Source: Streptomyces sp. NBC_00193 (GTDB lineage: Bacteria > Actinomycetota > Actinomycetes > Streptomycetales > Streptomycetaceae). Taken from it: DNA of 64,000 bases. Below are positions 11,001 to 20,034 of the stretch, in pieces (the first letter of the stretch is position 1; the number at the start of each line of letters is the position of its first letter). Under the pieces are notes generated by a model. That model saw nothing but the letters and a program-made list of their open reading frames with translations, had not been told where the DNA came from and did no database searches. The stretch is from positions 806,001 through 870,000 of the forward strand of contig NZ_JAPEMM010000001.1 in the NCBI RefSeq assembly GCF_026342735.1. Direction: 5' to 3'. Made by a program: the position numbers and the translations under genes.

Positions 11001-11723
11001 TCAGGCATCCTGACGGGCCACGGCCAGACGGGCGACCTGCTCCGCATGGGGGATGAGGTAGAAGTGGTCGCCCTCGAAGACGTGGGACGTGAAGGCGCCC
11101 GTGGTGACCGTCGACCATTCCCGTGCGCCCGCGGTGACACGGGGGTCGCGGTCACCCGTGAGGGCCATGACGCCCGCGCGCAGCAGCGGGGAATCCTCGC
11201 GGCGGCGGTAGGTGTCGATCAGGTGGAAGTCGTTGCGCACGATCGGCAGGAACAGCTCGCGCAGGTCCGGGTCCTGCCAGATCTGCACGTGGGGTCCGCC
11301 CAGCGAGGTGACGGCCGCGATCAGGTCCTCGTCCGTGCGCGGAGCGGCCGGGGCGGCGGGCCGCGCGAGTGCGCGGCCCGAGACGCACAGGCGCGTGACG
11401 TGGTCCGCCCCCGCGGCTTCGAGGCGCAGGAGGGTCTCGTACGCGACGGCCGCGCCCATGCTGTGGCCGAGGAACACCGTGGGCACGGGAGATGCGTCCA
11501 GGAGCTCCTCGGCGATCTGCGGCGACAGCGCGTCCATCGTCGGGATCAGCGGTTCGTCGATGCGGTTCTCGCGCCCCGGGTACCGCACGGCCACGACGTC
11601 GACCGAAGGCTCCAGGTGGCGGTGCCAGTCACGGAAGAAGTTCGCGCCGCCGCCCGCGTGGGGGAAGCACACGAGGCGCAGGGCGGGGGCGGCGAGGGGG
11701 CGGTGGCGGACCAGGTAGGACAC
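11001..11723 (-). CDS. Type II thioesterase / alpha-beta hydrolase
   Basis: About 240 residues, the normal length for editing thioesterases that remove misprimed acyl groups from PKS/NRPS carrier proteins. Features visible: LRLVCFPHAGGGANFFRDW near the N-terminus, the nucleophile elbow VFLGHSMGAAVAYE, and the catalytic His in FEGDHFYLIPHAEQVARL at the C-terminus. The start is set at GTG 11723 (VSYLVRHRPLAAPALRL). The frame is open for another 100 codons upstream, but that part is low-complexity and crosses the terminator hairpin at 11850-11886. No polyketide or peptide synthetase gene is in the window, so it is an orphan and may serve a cluster elsewhere. Confidence 0.85.
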   Translation of the reverse strand: MSYLVRHRPLAAPALRLVCFPHAGGGANFFRDWHRHLEPSVDVVAVRYPGRENRIDEPLIPTMDALSPQIAEELLDASPVPTVFLGHSMGAAVAYETLLRLEAAGADHVTRLCVSGRALARPAAPAAPRTDEDLIAAVTSLGGPHVQIWQDPDLRELFLPIVRNDFHLIDTYRRREDSPLLRAGVMALTGDRDPRVTAGAREWSTVTTGAFTSHVFEGDHFYLIPHAEQVARLAVARQDA

Positions 11724-11849
11724 GTGCGACTCGATTCGTCGGCCGGGGATCGTCTCGCCCAGCCTTGCGCAGCCGCGGACCTGGGCGATCACGACCCTGC
11801 CACACGGGGGCCGCGGCCGGTGGTCCCGGGGGATCCCACGGCAAAAGGA

Positions 11850-11886
11850 GACGGCCGGAGCCCCCGCACAGTAGGCTCCGGCCGTC
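11850..11886 (-). terminator. Hairpin terminator downstream of aldehyde dehydrogenase
   Basis: A perfect 13-bp stem (11850-11862 with 11874-11886) with an 11-nt loop lies 25 bp past the stop codon of the aldehyde dehydrogenase gene, on the minus strand. Confidence 0.75.
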
Positions 11887-11910
11887 GGCTTGGTGGCCGT
11901 ACGAGTTCGG

Positions 11911-13356
11911 TCAGATGTCGAGGCCGCTGAGGACCAGGACCCGCTCGTAGGTGTAGTCGTCCATCGCGTAGCGCACGCCCTCGCGGCCCACACCGGACTG
12001 CTTGACGCCGCCGTACGGCATCTGGTCGGCACGGTAGGACGGGACGTCGCCGACGATCACGCCGCCGACCTCCAGCTCGCGGTGGGCGCGGAACGCGGTC
12101 TGGATGTTCCGCGTGAAGACGCCGGCCTGCAGACCGAACTTCGAGTCGTTGACGGCGGCGAAGGCCTCGTCGGTGTCCTCGACCCGGCGCAGGGTGAGGA
12201 CCGGTCCGAAGACCTCCTCGGTGGCGAGGGTGACGCCCTCGGGCACCTCCGCGACGACGGTGGGCTCGTACGAGGCACCCTCGCGCTTGCCGCCCGTGAG
12301 CAGCTTGGCTCCGGCGGACACGGCCTCGTCGACCCAGGACTCGACCCGCTTGGCGGCGTCCTCGGAGACGAGGGGGCCGACGTCGGTGGCGGAGTCGTTC
12401 GGGTCACCGGTGACCTGCTCGCGGACCTTGGCGACGACCTTCTCGACGAGGCGGTCGTAGACCGTCGCGTCGGCGATCACGCGCTGCACGCCGATGCAGG
12501 ACTGGCCGGCCTGGTAGTTCGAGAAGGTCGCGATGCGGGTCGCGGCCCAGTCGAGGTCGGCCTCCGAGGACCAGTCCTCCAGGACCACGGCCGCGGCGTT
12601 GCCGCCGAGCTCCAGGGTGCAGTGCTTGTGGGGCACGGCCTGCTGGATGGCGTAACCGACCTTGTCGGAACCGGTGAAGGAGATGACGGGCAGGCGCTCG
12701 TCCTTGACCAGCTCCGGCATCTTGTCGTTGGCGACGGGGAGCACGGACCAGGAACCGGCCGGCAGGTCGGTCTCGGCGAGCAGCTCGCCGAGGATCAGAC
12801 CCGAGAGCGGGGTGGCCGGGGCCGGCTTCAGGATGATCGGCGCGCCGACGGCGATGGCGGGGGCCACCTTGTGGGCGCACAGGTTCAGCGGGAAGTTGAA
12901 GGGCGCGATGCCCAGGACCGGACCCTTGACGAAGCGGCGGGTCAGGGCCAGGCGGCCGACGCCGCCGGCGTCGGTGTCCAGGCGCTGGGCCTCTCCGCCG
13001 TTGAAGCGGCGGGCCTCTTCGGAGGCGAAGCGGAACACGGACACCGCACGGCCGACCTCACCGCGGGCCCACTTGATCGGCTTGCCGTTCTCGGCGGAGA
13101 TCAGCAGTGCGATCTCCTCGGTGCGCTCGGCGAGCCGGCGGGCGACGTGGGCCAGGGCCTCGGCGCGTACGTGGGCCGGGGTGGCGGAGAACTCCGCGGT
13201 CACGGCGTACGCGGCGGCCACGGCCTCTTCGACCTGGGCGTCGGTCGGGACGCTCACGGTACCGACGAGGCGGCCGTCCCACGGGGAGTGGACGTCGAGG
13301 CTGTCGTCGCCCGTGGCCTGGCGGCCGGCGAGCCAGAAGGCGTGGGTGGAAGTCAT
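11911..13356 (-). CDS. NAD(P)-dependent aldehyde dehydrogenase (candidate succinate-semialdehyde dehydrogenase)
   Basis: A 481-residue member of the aldehyde dehydrogenase superfamily, oxidising an aldehyde to the acid. The catalytic Cys287 sits in NYQAGQSCIGVQRV, the general-base Glu in HCTLELGGNAAAVVLED, and a cofactor-binding segment in GIAPFNFPLNLCAHKVAP. Start at ATG 13356 (MTSTHAFWLAGRQATG). The nearest gene upstream on the same strand is a PucR regulator, and gabT lies a few kilobases away. That suggests, but does not prove, a role in oxidising the semialdehyde made by GabT. The family alone does not fix the substrate. Confidence 0.88.
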   Translation of the reverse strand: MTSTHAFWLAGRQATGDDSLDVHSPWDGRLVGTVSVPTDAQVEEAVAAAYAVTAEFSATPAHVRAEALAHVARRLAERTEEIALLISAENGKPIKWARGEVGRAVSVFRFASEEARRFNGGEAQRLDTDAGGVGRLALTRRFVKGPVLGIAPFNFPLNLCAHKVAPAIAVGAPIILKPAPATPLSGLILGELLAETDLPAGSWSVLPVANDKMPELVKDERLPVISFTGSDKVGYAIQQAVPHKHCTLELGGNAAAVVLEDWSSEADLDWAATRIATFSNYQAGQSCIGVQRVIADATVYDRLVEKVVAKVREQVTGDPNDSATDVGPLVSEDAAKRVESWVDEAVSAGAKLLTGGKREGASYEPTVVAEVPEGVTLATEEVFGPVLTLRRVEDTDEAFAAVNDSKFGLQAGVFTRNIQTAFRAHRELEVGGVIVGDVPSYRADQMPYGGVKQSGVGREGVRYAMDDYTYERVLVLSGLDI

Positions 13357-13589
13357 GCTGATCCCGGCCCTTCGGAGTGTGTGCGGTGGGTCCTTGTCCC
13401 CTCCACCGTAGGACTCCGGCGGGGTTTCGGCGTTTGTCCGGGGTGGAGTACGTGCGTGGCGCGGCGCGCCGCTTTGTCAGTGTCGGGGCGGCCGCGGCCC
13501 GTGCGGGGCCCCGCCGGGGGCTCGTACGGGGCCCCGGGCGGCGCCCCGGCTGCGCGGGAGGCGGCGGCCCGGCTGCGCCGGAGGGCGGG

Positions 13590-13735
13590 CCCGGCTGCGC
13601 CATGGGCGGGTCCGGCTGCGCCGAAGCGCGGACCCGGCTGCGCCATGGGCGGACCCGGGTGCGCCGAAGCGCGGACCCGGCTGCGCCATGGGCGGACCCG
13701 GGTGCGCCGGAGGCGGGCCCGACTGCGCCGCACGG
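13590..13735. repeat. 43-bp tandem repeat, about three copies
   Basis: The 9-mer CATGGGCGG recurs at 13601, 13644 and 13687, a constant period of 43 bp, with flanks GGCTGCGC before and ACCCGGGTGCGCCG after. Each unit is built from two related half-units ending in TGCGCC. Sequence drift is highest at the outer copies. Confidence 0.85.
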
Positions 13736-13742
13736 GCCCCCG

Positions 13743-13910
13743 CTGCGCGGGGCGGAGTCCCCTACCCGCCCTTCCACCGTTCCCCGGGCTCCGCCCGGAC
13801 CCCGGTCCTCAAACGCCGGACGGGCTGGGAGGGCACCGGGCTGCGCCCGGACCCCCTGGGGCTCCGCCCCCGGACCCCCGCGCCTCAAACGCCGGCGAGG
13901 CTGGATGTGG
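13743..13910 (-). repeat. Dispersed 3'-end repeat family, copy B
   Basis: Contains CCTCAAACGCCGG (reverse complement of the family core) at 13808-13820 and again at 13883-13895. The first is flanked on its left by CCTACCCGCCCTTCCACCGT; the second is preceded by the hairpin-forming GGGGCTCCGCCCC. Confidence 0.8.
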
Positions 13911-13993
13911 CCGGCGTCAGCCTGTATGTGCGCGCAGCGCACCGTGCCACGCCGGGTCACTTCAGCCCCACCGGCCTACTTCAGCGCGCCTGG

Positions 13994-14135
13994 CCTACTT
14001 CAGCCCCTCCGGCGTTTGAGGAGCGGGGGTCCGGGGGCTGGTCCCCGGCAACGGCGCCGCACGAGGGAACGGGTCCGGGCGGAGCCCGGGGAACGGTGGA
14101 AGGGCGGGTAGGGGGCTTCGCCCCGCAGGGCCGAA
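13994..14135 (+). repeat. Dispersed 3'-end repeat family, copy C
   Basis: The core CCGGCGTTTGAGG lies at 14009-14021. GGAGCCCGGGGAACGGTGG and AAGGGCGGGTAGGGG follow, in the same order as in the copies at 51.6 and 62.4 kb. Confidence 0.8.
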
Positions 14136-14270
14136 CCACCCGCACCCGCCCACCAGGCCCCGCCCGGGACGGCGGTGCCGGGCACCCCGACCGGCCACCG
14201 CCGGTCGGAGGCCGGCGCAGCGGCGCGAAGCCGGTAAGGCCCGCCAGGGCCGCACCGCGCGAGCGGCGCG

Positions 14271-15848
14271 TCAGGAAGGCGCGGTGGCCTTCAGGGCGAG
14301 CCACAGCTCCATGCGGACGTCCGGGTCGTCCAGGGAGCGGCCGAGGATCTCCTCCACGCGGCGCATGCGGTAGCGCAGGGTGTGGCGGTGGACGCCCAGG
14401 TCGGCGGCGGCCGCGTCCCACTGGCCGTGGCGGGAGAGCCAGGCCTGGAGGGAGGCCACCAGGTCGCCCCGGCCCTTCTCGTCGTGCTCGCGCAGCGCCC
14501 GCAGCGTGCCGTCCGCGAAGGCCCGTACCGCGTCGTCGGCGAGGAGCGGGAGGACCGAGCCCGCGGCCAGGTCCTCGTGCTCGACCATGGGGCGGCCGCG
14601 CCGCCGGGCCACGGCCAGGGCCTGGTCGGCCTGTTTGAAGGCCGCCGCCACCCCGGAGGCCACCGCGGGCGCCGACAGGCCGAGGACCAGTTCGTCCGGC
14701 TCCGGTTCGGCCGACTCCCGGCCGCGGCGCGATTCCAGGACCTCCGCGTGTTCCACGCAGGCCTGCACCGCCGAGCCCCCGTCGGCCGCCAGGACCACGA
14801 GCCGGCCGGGCTCCGGCACCACCAGCAGGGTCTCCCCCGTGCGCGCCGCCGCCGATTCCACGGCGTCGGCGAGCAGCGCCAGGCCCTCCGGCTGGGCCGT
14901 GCCCGCCAGGGCGGGTTCCGCCACGAGGATCCGGAACGGGGCGTCGAGCAGGGCCCCGTACAGGTCCCCGGCCACGGCCTGGGCGTGCTCCGCCTGTCCG
15001 GCGAGCAGCATGCGCAGCACGGCGGCGCCGAGCCGGGACTCCGCGTCGTGCAGGGAGCGGGAGCGTTCGGTGGTGAGGGTCAGCAGGGCCACCGCGGAGT
15101 GGACGGCGTACCGTTCCGCCGTGCCGAGCGGGGCCCCGGTACCGACGGCGAGGGCTCCGCGCGCCCGCCGCCCCGTGCCCAGCGACTGGAGTTCCACCCG
15201 GTCCTCGGAGCCGCCGACCACGGCGCTGGCCGGCGCAGGCCGCTCCCGCAGCCGTTCCACGTCGGGGGTGAGCCGGGCGGCCCGGCGCGCGGCCCAGTCG
15301 GGGGCGGCCGCGACGACGGCGCCCGAGGTGTCGTACAGGGCGGCCCAGCCGTGCACGTGCGCGGCCAGCTTCGTCAGCAGTTCGGCGGGCCCGTCGGCGG
15401 ACAGCGCGGCCCGGGTCAGCTCGCGCTGCGCCTCGAAGCCTGCGGTCACGGCCCGGTACTGGTCGGCGGCGAGGGCGGCGGAGACGGCCTTGCTGATGGC
15501 GAGGAACGGGGTGCGCCGGGGCACCTCCAGCAGCGGCAGGTCCTCGGCGATGGCGGCCTCGACGAGCGCCTCGGGCACGGCGTCGTAGTTCACGCCGATG
15601 GCGAAGCCGATGCCGACGACCCCGGCGGCCGCGAGCCTGCGCACGTAGCGCCGCATCTCCTCGGGGTCCTCCGCGTCCAGCTTCATCGCGGTGATGAGGA
15701 GGAGCTCCCCGCCCTCCATGTACGGCACGGGGTCGGCGAGCTCACTGACGTGGGCCCAGCGCACGGGGGTGTCGAGGCGCCCCTCCCCGGCCCGGACGCT
15801 GAGTTTGAGCGCCGAGTGCTGGACGAGCGAGGCGAGGGTGAGCGGCAT
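14271..15848 (-). CDS. PucR family transcriptional regulator
   Basis: A 525-residue regulator. The N-terminal PucR domain (about residues 1-125) starts MPLTLASLVQHSALKLSV. The middle region includes a GGDEF-like fold (AVESAARTGETLLVVPEPG area). A C-terminal helix-turn-helix of the HTH_30 type (WDAAAADLGVHRHTLRYRMR, about residues 470-490) is followed by the conserved LDDPDVRMELWLAL. PucR proteins often control purine, amine or GABA catabolism. Here the downstream gene on the same strand is an aldehyde dehydrogenase and gabT lies 2.8 kb upstream, so a link to GABA use is a reasonable inference. The ATG start at 15848 fits the family. Confidence 0.9.
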   Translation of the reverse strand: MPLTLASLVQHSALKLSVRAGEGRLDTPVRWAHVSELADPVPYMEGGELLLITAMKLDAEDPEEMRRYVRRLAAAGVVGIGFAIGVNYDAVPEALVEAAIAEDLPLLEVPRRTPFLAISKAVSAALAADQYRAVTAGFEAQRELTRAALSADGPAELLTKLAAHVHGWAALYDTSGAVVAAAPDWAARRAARLTPDVERLRERPAPASAVVGGSEDRVELQSLGTGRRARGALAVGTGAPLGTAERYAVHSAVALLTLTTERSRSLHDAESRLGAAVLRMLLAGQAEHAQAVAGDLYGALLDAPFRILVAEPALAGTAQPEGLALLADAVESAAARTGETLLVVPEPGRLVVLAADGGSAVQACVEHAEVLESRRGRESAEPEPDELVLGLSAPAVASGVAAAFKQADQALAVARRRGRPMVEHEDLAAGSVLPLLADDAVRAFADGTLRALREHDEKGRGDLVASLQAWLSRHGQWDAAAADLGVHRHTLRYRMRRVEEILGRSLDDPDVRMELWLALKATAPS

Positions 15849-16018
15849 GGGTACCGGGGCGCCTTAGGGAGAGGAGGGGGTGCGGCGGCGAGGTGCCGAC
15901 GGAGGATTCTCGCCGTGGACCACCCCCGCGGTTTTCGCCGTGTCGTACGAACGGCTCCCTTGATTCTGCCACCCCGTACGGATTCGCGACCTCTGGTCGC
16001 CGTCCCCCCTCCCTGCCC

Positions 16019-18448
16019 TCAGCCCTGCCCCTGCCCCCCGAGCCGCACCAGCAGCGGGGCGGCCCGCTCGCCGCGGACGGAGGTGAGGGAGAGCACGGCG
16101 TGGCCGGGGGGCACGGTGTTGGCGAGGGCGGAGGCCGACCAGCGCTCCCGCTCCACCTGCCGCACGGTGACCGCGTCCGTGGTGACCGCCTTGCCGGTGA
16201 TCACCTTGCGTACCGCGTGCACGGCGCGGGTGAAGGGCTGGTCGGCGTAGACCGTGCGGCTCGTGACGTCCCGCGTCTCGACCAGCTCGGTCCCCCAGGC
16301 CTCGGCGAACCACTTGCCGTCCCATGTGGTGACCCCGGAGAAGGCCATCCGGCAGCCGACGGTTCCGAGGAGCGGGGTGCGCAGCCCTTCGGGTACGTCG
16401 TCCAGGGAGCGCAGCGCCAGGAGAACGCCCGCGTTGGCCGACCGGAGCCCCTGCATGCTGCGCACGGCCTCGGCGGTGAGGGTGTGCGAAGCGTCGTCGA
16501 GGGCCAGGAAGGCGAACAGGGAGCGGTCCGCGCGGGCCGCGGCCGCCGCGTTGAACTGGGCGAGGAGCAGCCGGGCCAGCAGCCGGGAGGCGTCCGGATG
16601 GGCGCGCTCGGGGAGGTCCACGCGCACCCGGACCGGGTGTCCCAGGGCGCGGAGCGAGAAGGGCCGCCCGCCGCCGGTGGTGTCGAAGAAGCCGTGGAAC
16701 GCCGGCCGGTCGAGGAGCGCCGCCCGGTCGGCGAGAGCCGGTCCCGGGTCGCCGTGGGCGGCGTGCTGCCGCGCCCGGGCATCGAGCTCGCGCAGCATGC
16801 CCTGCTGCCCGGAGCCCTCCAGCTCGTGGCGCAGCGCCGCGAGCGCCGCAGGCAGCTGCTCGAGCAGGGCGCGCAGCTCGGGCACGGTGGGGAAGCGGCC
16901 GTACGCGGCCTGGAACGGTCCGAGGATCTGGGCGAGCGCCGTTGCCGCCCGGCGTACGTCGACGCCGGGCAGGTCGCCGACGAATGCTTCGGCGAGGAAG
17001 GAAGCCGCCTCGTCGGAGTCGCCGGTCCCGCCGTAGAGGTCGAGATCGTGCACGGATGCCGGGTCACCCGGGCGCACCACGATGTCGTAGGCGTCGTCGG
17101 GTCCGAGCCGGGATCCGGCGGCGCCGACGGCGATCACGGCCGCCTGCCCGGCCAGGGCCTGGAGGGCGAGCGATTCCACGACCGGCCTGACCAGCCCGTG
17201 CGTCTTGCCCGAGCCCGAGGGGCCGACGGCGAGGACCGACGTGCCCAGCACGCCGGGGTCGAGGGCCAGCCCGGTCCCGCGGCGCTCGTGGGGGTTCGGC
17301 TCGGCACCGGTGACCTTGCCGAGCCAGACCTGCCCGACGGTCAGGTCGTGGGAGGCGGTACGGACGGGCAGGTCGCGGGCGCCCGAGGGATGGCCGCAGG
17401 CGGCCGCGCCCTTGTCCCGTACGGCTTCCACGAAGGCGGGGCGCCGCGAGGGGTCGGCCTTCACGGACTCCCAGGCCCGCCGGATCCGTGCGTGGTCGAC
17501 GTCGTTCATCCGGCCCTGCCGGGCTTCTGCCGCCAGCCGGTCCGCGGTCTCCGCCAGCCCGGCGGCGCGCAGGTGCGGCCAGCCGGCCGGCGCGTCCGGG
17601 CCGTCCGGGGCCACGGCCTGCGGGGCATCGGCGGGAGGGGCGGAGGACCGGAGGCCGGTCAGCAGGGTGACCCAGCCGCCGAGGCGGGCGAAGAAGACGA
17701 GGACCGGGGCGTAGATCAGTACGTAGAGGACGTTGGTGACCACCGAGCCACCCGTTTCGCCGAGCTCCGCGTACGGCAGGTGCCCGAAGACCAGGGGGTA
17801 GACGACCAGGGTCTGGCTCTGGATCAGCAGGACCACGGCGAAGGCTCCCGCCGCGGCCCCGAGCGCGCGGTACCAGGGGCCGCGGGCCGCGATCAGCTGG
17901 TCGAAGGCGGTCCGCCAGCCGCCCATCTTGGCGAATGCGATGCACAGGCCCACGGTGACCAGCAGCACGTAGACCTCGAGGGCCGCCTGTCCCCGGTGGT
18001 CGATCGGGCCGTTGGTCAGGCCGCCCTCCCACCAGCTGTCGGGGGTGAAGTAGTAGAGCGGGGCTCCGAGGAAGGGGAGGTTCCCGTCGAGGAAGGCCTG
18101 CCAGCACACGAAGAAGACGAGGAAGGAGACCACGACCCGTGTGATCAGCGACCGGCCGCTGGTGTCGGGCTTCGGTGCGGCCGGGGTGTAGGCGTAGCGC
18201 CAGATGCCGGGCTTGGCCTCCGGTCGCGGAGCGTTCAGCCACGCGGTGAAGGGCGTCGCCGCGGGAGCCGCGGGCACGCCCGCGACAGGACTCCCCGGCG
18301 CGTACGCGGGCGGCGGCGGGGCCTGGACCGGCCGTGGCGGCATGGGCGGCGGGCCGGACGGCCGGGGGATGTGGGGACCGCCGGCCCCCACATCGGGCGA
18401 GCCGCCGTAGCTGCCGCGGTCCCCGCCGTGCGTGCCGTCGGTGTCCAT
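16019..18448 (-). CDS. Membrane-anchored VirD4/TraD-like ATPase (type IV coupling-protein-like)
   Basis: An 809-residue protein. Residues 1-75 are Pro/Gly-rich and disordered. About four transmembrane segments follow between residues 95 and 265 (for example VVVSFLVFFVCWQAFL and AAAGAFAVVLLIQSQTLVVY). A cytoplasmic P-loop ATPase domain then begins, with Walker A GPSGSGKTHGL near residue 410 and a Walker B-like strand LFAFLALDDASH near residue 650. This is the architecture of DNA-translocating coupling proteins. No relaxase, integrase or other secretion genes are nearby, so it is probably a resident chromosomal gene rather than part of a conjugative element. Its function is unknown. It is divergent from gabT. 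Confidence 0.75.
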   Translation of the reverse strand: MDTDGTHGGDRGSYGGSPDVGAGGPHIPRPSGPPPMPPRPVQAPPPPAYAPGSPVAGVPAAPAATPFTAWLNAPRPEAKPGIWRYAYTPAAPKPDTSGRSLITRVVVSFLVFFVCWQAFLDGNLPFLGAPLYYFTPDSWWEGGLTNGPIDHRGQAALEVYVLLVTVGLCIAFAKMGGWRTAFDQLIAARGPWYRALGAAAGAFAVVLLIQSQTLVVYPLVFGHLPYAELGETGGSVVTNVLYVLIYAPVLVFFARLGGWVTLLTGLRSSAPPADAPQAVAPDGPDAPAGWPHLRAAGLAETADRLAAEARQGRMNDVDHARIRRAWESVKADPSRRPAFVEAVRDKGAAACGHPSGARDLPVRTASHDLTVGQVWLGKVTGAEPNPHERRGTGLALDPGVLGTSVLAVGPSGSGKTHGLVRPVVESLALQALAGQAAVIAVGAAGSRLGPDDAYDIVVRPGDPASVHDLDLYGGTGDSDEAASFLAEAFVGDLPGVDVRRAATALAQILGPFQAAYGRFPTVPELRALLEQLPAALAALRHELEGSGQQGMLRELDARARQHAAHGDPGPALADRAALLDRPAFHGFFDTTGGGRPFSLRALGHPVRVRVDLPERAHPDASRLLARLLLAQFNAAAAARADRSLFAFLALDDASHTLTAEAVRSMQGLRSANAGVLLALRSLDDVPEGLRTPLLGTVGCRMAFSGVTTWDGKWFAEAWGTELVETRDVTSRTVYADQPFTRAVHAVRKVITGKAVTTDAVTVRQVERERWSASALANTVPPGHAVLSLTSVRGERAAPLLVRLGGQGQG

Positions 18449-18686
18449 GAAACCTCTGCCCCCTGCCCGTTACCGCACTGCCTGCACTGCGCTGCGCGCT
18501 CAATCTAGTGGCCGTCGCCGCCCCGCGGCCCGTACCCGGTCATGATCCACAAGACAGGCGCGGATTCCTTCCTATGGCCGTCACGGACAAGGACACGCGG
18601 GCACCACTCCCGAACGGAGCATGCAGGACCCCACCTCCCGGGCCTAGCCTGCGGACAAAGACACAAGTGCGTCCGAAAACACCCCC

Positions 18687-18692
18687 CAGGAG
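18687..18692 (+). promoter_or_regulatory. Ribosome binding site fixing the gabT start
   Basis: CAGGAG lies 7 bases upstream of the ATG at 18700. It selects that ATG although the frame is open back to 18508. Confidence 0.7.
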
Positions 18693-18699
18693 CCCCCCT

Positions 18700-20034
18700 A
18701 TGACCGCTGTCCCGCAGGAGCGCCGCATCGTCACCGCGATCCCCGGCCCCAAGTCGCAGGAGCTGCAGGCCCGCCGTCTGTCGACGGTGGCCGGTGGCGT
18801 GGGCTCCGTGCTCCCCGTCTTCACGGCCCGCGCGGGCGGCGGCATCATCGAGGACGTCGACGGCAACCGCATGATCGACTTCGGTTCCGGCATCGCCGTG
18901 ACCTCGGTCGGCGCCTCCGCCGAGGCCGTCGTGCGCCGCGCCGCCGCGCAGCTCGCCGACTTCACCCACACCTGTTTCATGGTCACCCCCTACGAGGGCT
19001 ACGTGGAGGTCTGCGAGGCCCTCGCCGAGCTCACCCCGGGTGACCACGCGAAGAAGTCGGCGCTGTTCAACTCCGGCGCCGAGGCCGTCGAGAACGCCGT
19101 CAAGATCGCCCGTTCGTACACCAAGCGCCAGGCCGTCGTCGTCTTCGACCACGGCTACCACGGCCGTACGAACCTCACGATGGCCCTGACCTCGAAGAAC
19201 ATGCCGTACAAGCAGGGCTTCGGCCCGTTCGCCCCCGAGGTCTACCGCGTCCCGGTCGCCTACGGCTACCGCTGGCCGACCGGCGCCGAGAACTGCGGCC
19301 CCGAGGCCGCCGCGCAGGCGATCGACAACATCGTGAAGCAGATCGGCGCCGAGAACGTCGCCGCGATCATCATCGAGCCGGTCCTCGGCGAGGGCGGCTT
19401 CATCGAGCCGGCCAAGGGCTTCCTCCCGGCGATCGTGAAGTTCGCCAACGACAACGGCATCGTCTTCGTCGCCGACGAGATCCAGTCCGGCTTCTGCCGC
19501 ACCGGCCAGTGGTTCGCGTGCGAGGACGAGGGCATCGTCCCCGACCTCATCACGACCGCCAAGGGCATCGCGGGCGGCCTGCCGCTCGCCGCGGTGACCG
19601 GCCGCGCCGAGATGATGGACTCCGTGCACGGCGGTGGCCTGGGCGGCACCTACGGTGGCAACCCGGTGGCCTGCGCCGGTGCGCTCGGCTCCATCGAGAC
19701 CATGAAGGAGCTCGACCTCAACGCCGCGGCGAAGAAGATCGAGTCCATCATGAAGGCCCGTCTGACGGCCATCCAGGAGAAGTTCGACATCGTCGGCGAC
19801 ATCCGCGGCCGCGGCGCCATGATCGCGATCGAGCTCGTCAAGGACCCCGCGTCCAAGACCCCGAACCCGGAGGCGGCCGCGGCGCTCGCCAAGGCCTGCC
19901 ACGCCGAGGGCGTCCTCGTCCTCACCTGCGGCACCTACGGCAACGTGCTCCGCTTCCTGCCGCCGCTCGTCATCGGCGAGGACCTGCTGAACGAGGGCCT
20001 GGACGTCATCGAGGCCGCGTTCTCCACCCTCTGA
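18700..20034 (+). CDS. gabT: 4-aminobutyrate--2-oxoglutarate transaminase
   Basis: A class III PLP-dependent aminotransferase of 444 residues, moving the amino group of GABA to 2-oxoglutarate and giving succinate semialdehyde. The PLP-binding Lys288 lies in TTAKGIAGGLPLAAVTGRAE. The cofactor-phosphate segment is LFNSGAEAVENAVKIARSYT, and the Asp that pairs with the pyridine nitrogen is in VFVADEIQSGFCRTG. Polyamine breakdown converges on GABA, so this gene links the two polyamine loci further downstream to the TCA cycle. It is transcribed alone, divergently from the VirD4-like ATPase gene, with about 250 bp of shared upstream DNA. Confidence 0.95.
   Translation: MTAVPQERRIVTAIPGPKSQELQARRLSTVAGGVGSVLPVFTARAGGGIIEDVDGNRMIDFGSGIAVTSVGASAEAVVRRAAAQLADFTHTCFMVTPYEGYVEVCEALAELTPGDHAKKSALFNSGAEAVENAVKIARSYTKRQAVVVFDHGYHGRTNLTMALTSKNMPYKQGFGPFAPEVYRVPVAYGYRWPTGAENCGPEAAAQAIDNIVKQIGAENVAAIIIEPVLGEGGFIEPAKGFLPAIVKFANDNGIVFVADEIQSGFCRTGQWFACEDEGIVPDLITTAKGIAGGLPLAAVTGRAEMMDSVHGGGLGGTYGGNPVACAGALGSIETMKELDLNAAAKKIESIMKARLTAIQEKFDIVGDIRGRGAMIAIELVKDPASKTPNPEAAAALAKACHAEGVLVLTCGTYGNVLRFLPPLVIGEDLLNEGLDVIEAAFSTL

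Larger units (their letters stand above)
13357..14270. repeat. 914-bp gene-free stretch filled with GC-rich repeats
   Basis: I see no credible gene here. All long open frames are Pro/Gly/Ala/Arg repeats. The stretch holds a 43-bp tandem repeat (about 13590-13735), then two copies of the dispersed repeat family in opposite orientation (13743-13910 and 13994-14135). Between them is about 80 bp containing two short direct repeats of the type GGCCTACTTCAGC. The promoter of the aldehyde dehydrogenase gene should lie in the first 200 bp. Confidence 0.7.

Noticed and set aside
7492..11118. One giant minus-strand protein spanning the hypothetical gene and the acyl-CoA dehydrogenase
   Set aside because: The upper two thirds of this open frame are out-of-frame Arg/Gly/Pro-rich sequence opposite the recognisable dehydrogenase frame. 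Only the part below about 8892 has normal protein character.
13590..13735. CRISPR array
   Set aside because: Repeats are contiguous with a 43-bp period and no unique spacers, and no cas genes are present.
16019..18448. Integrated conjugative element around the VirD4-like ATPase
   Set aside because: No integrase, relaxase, replication gene, tRNA attachment site or direct repeats were seen, and the flanking genes are core metabolic genes.
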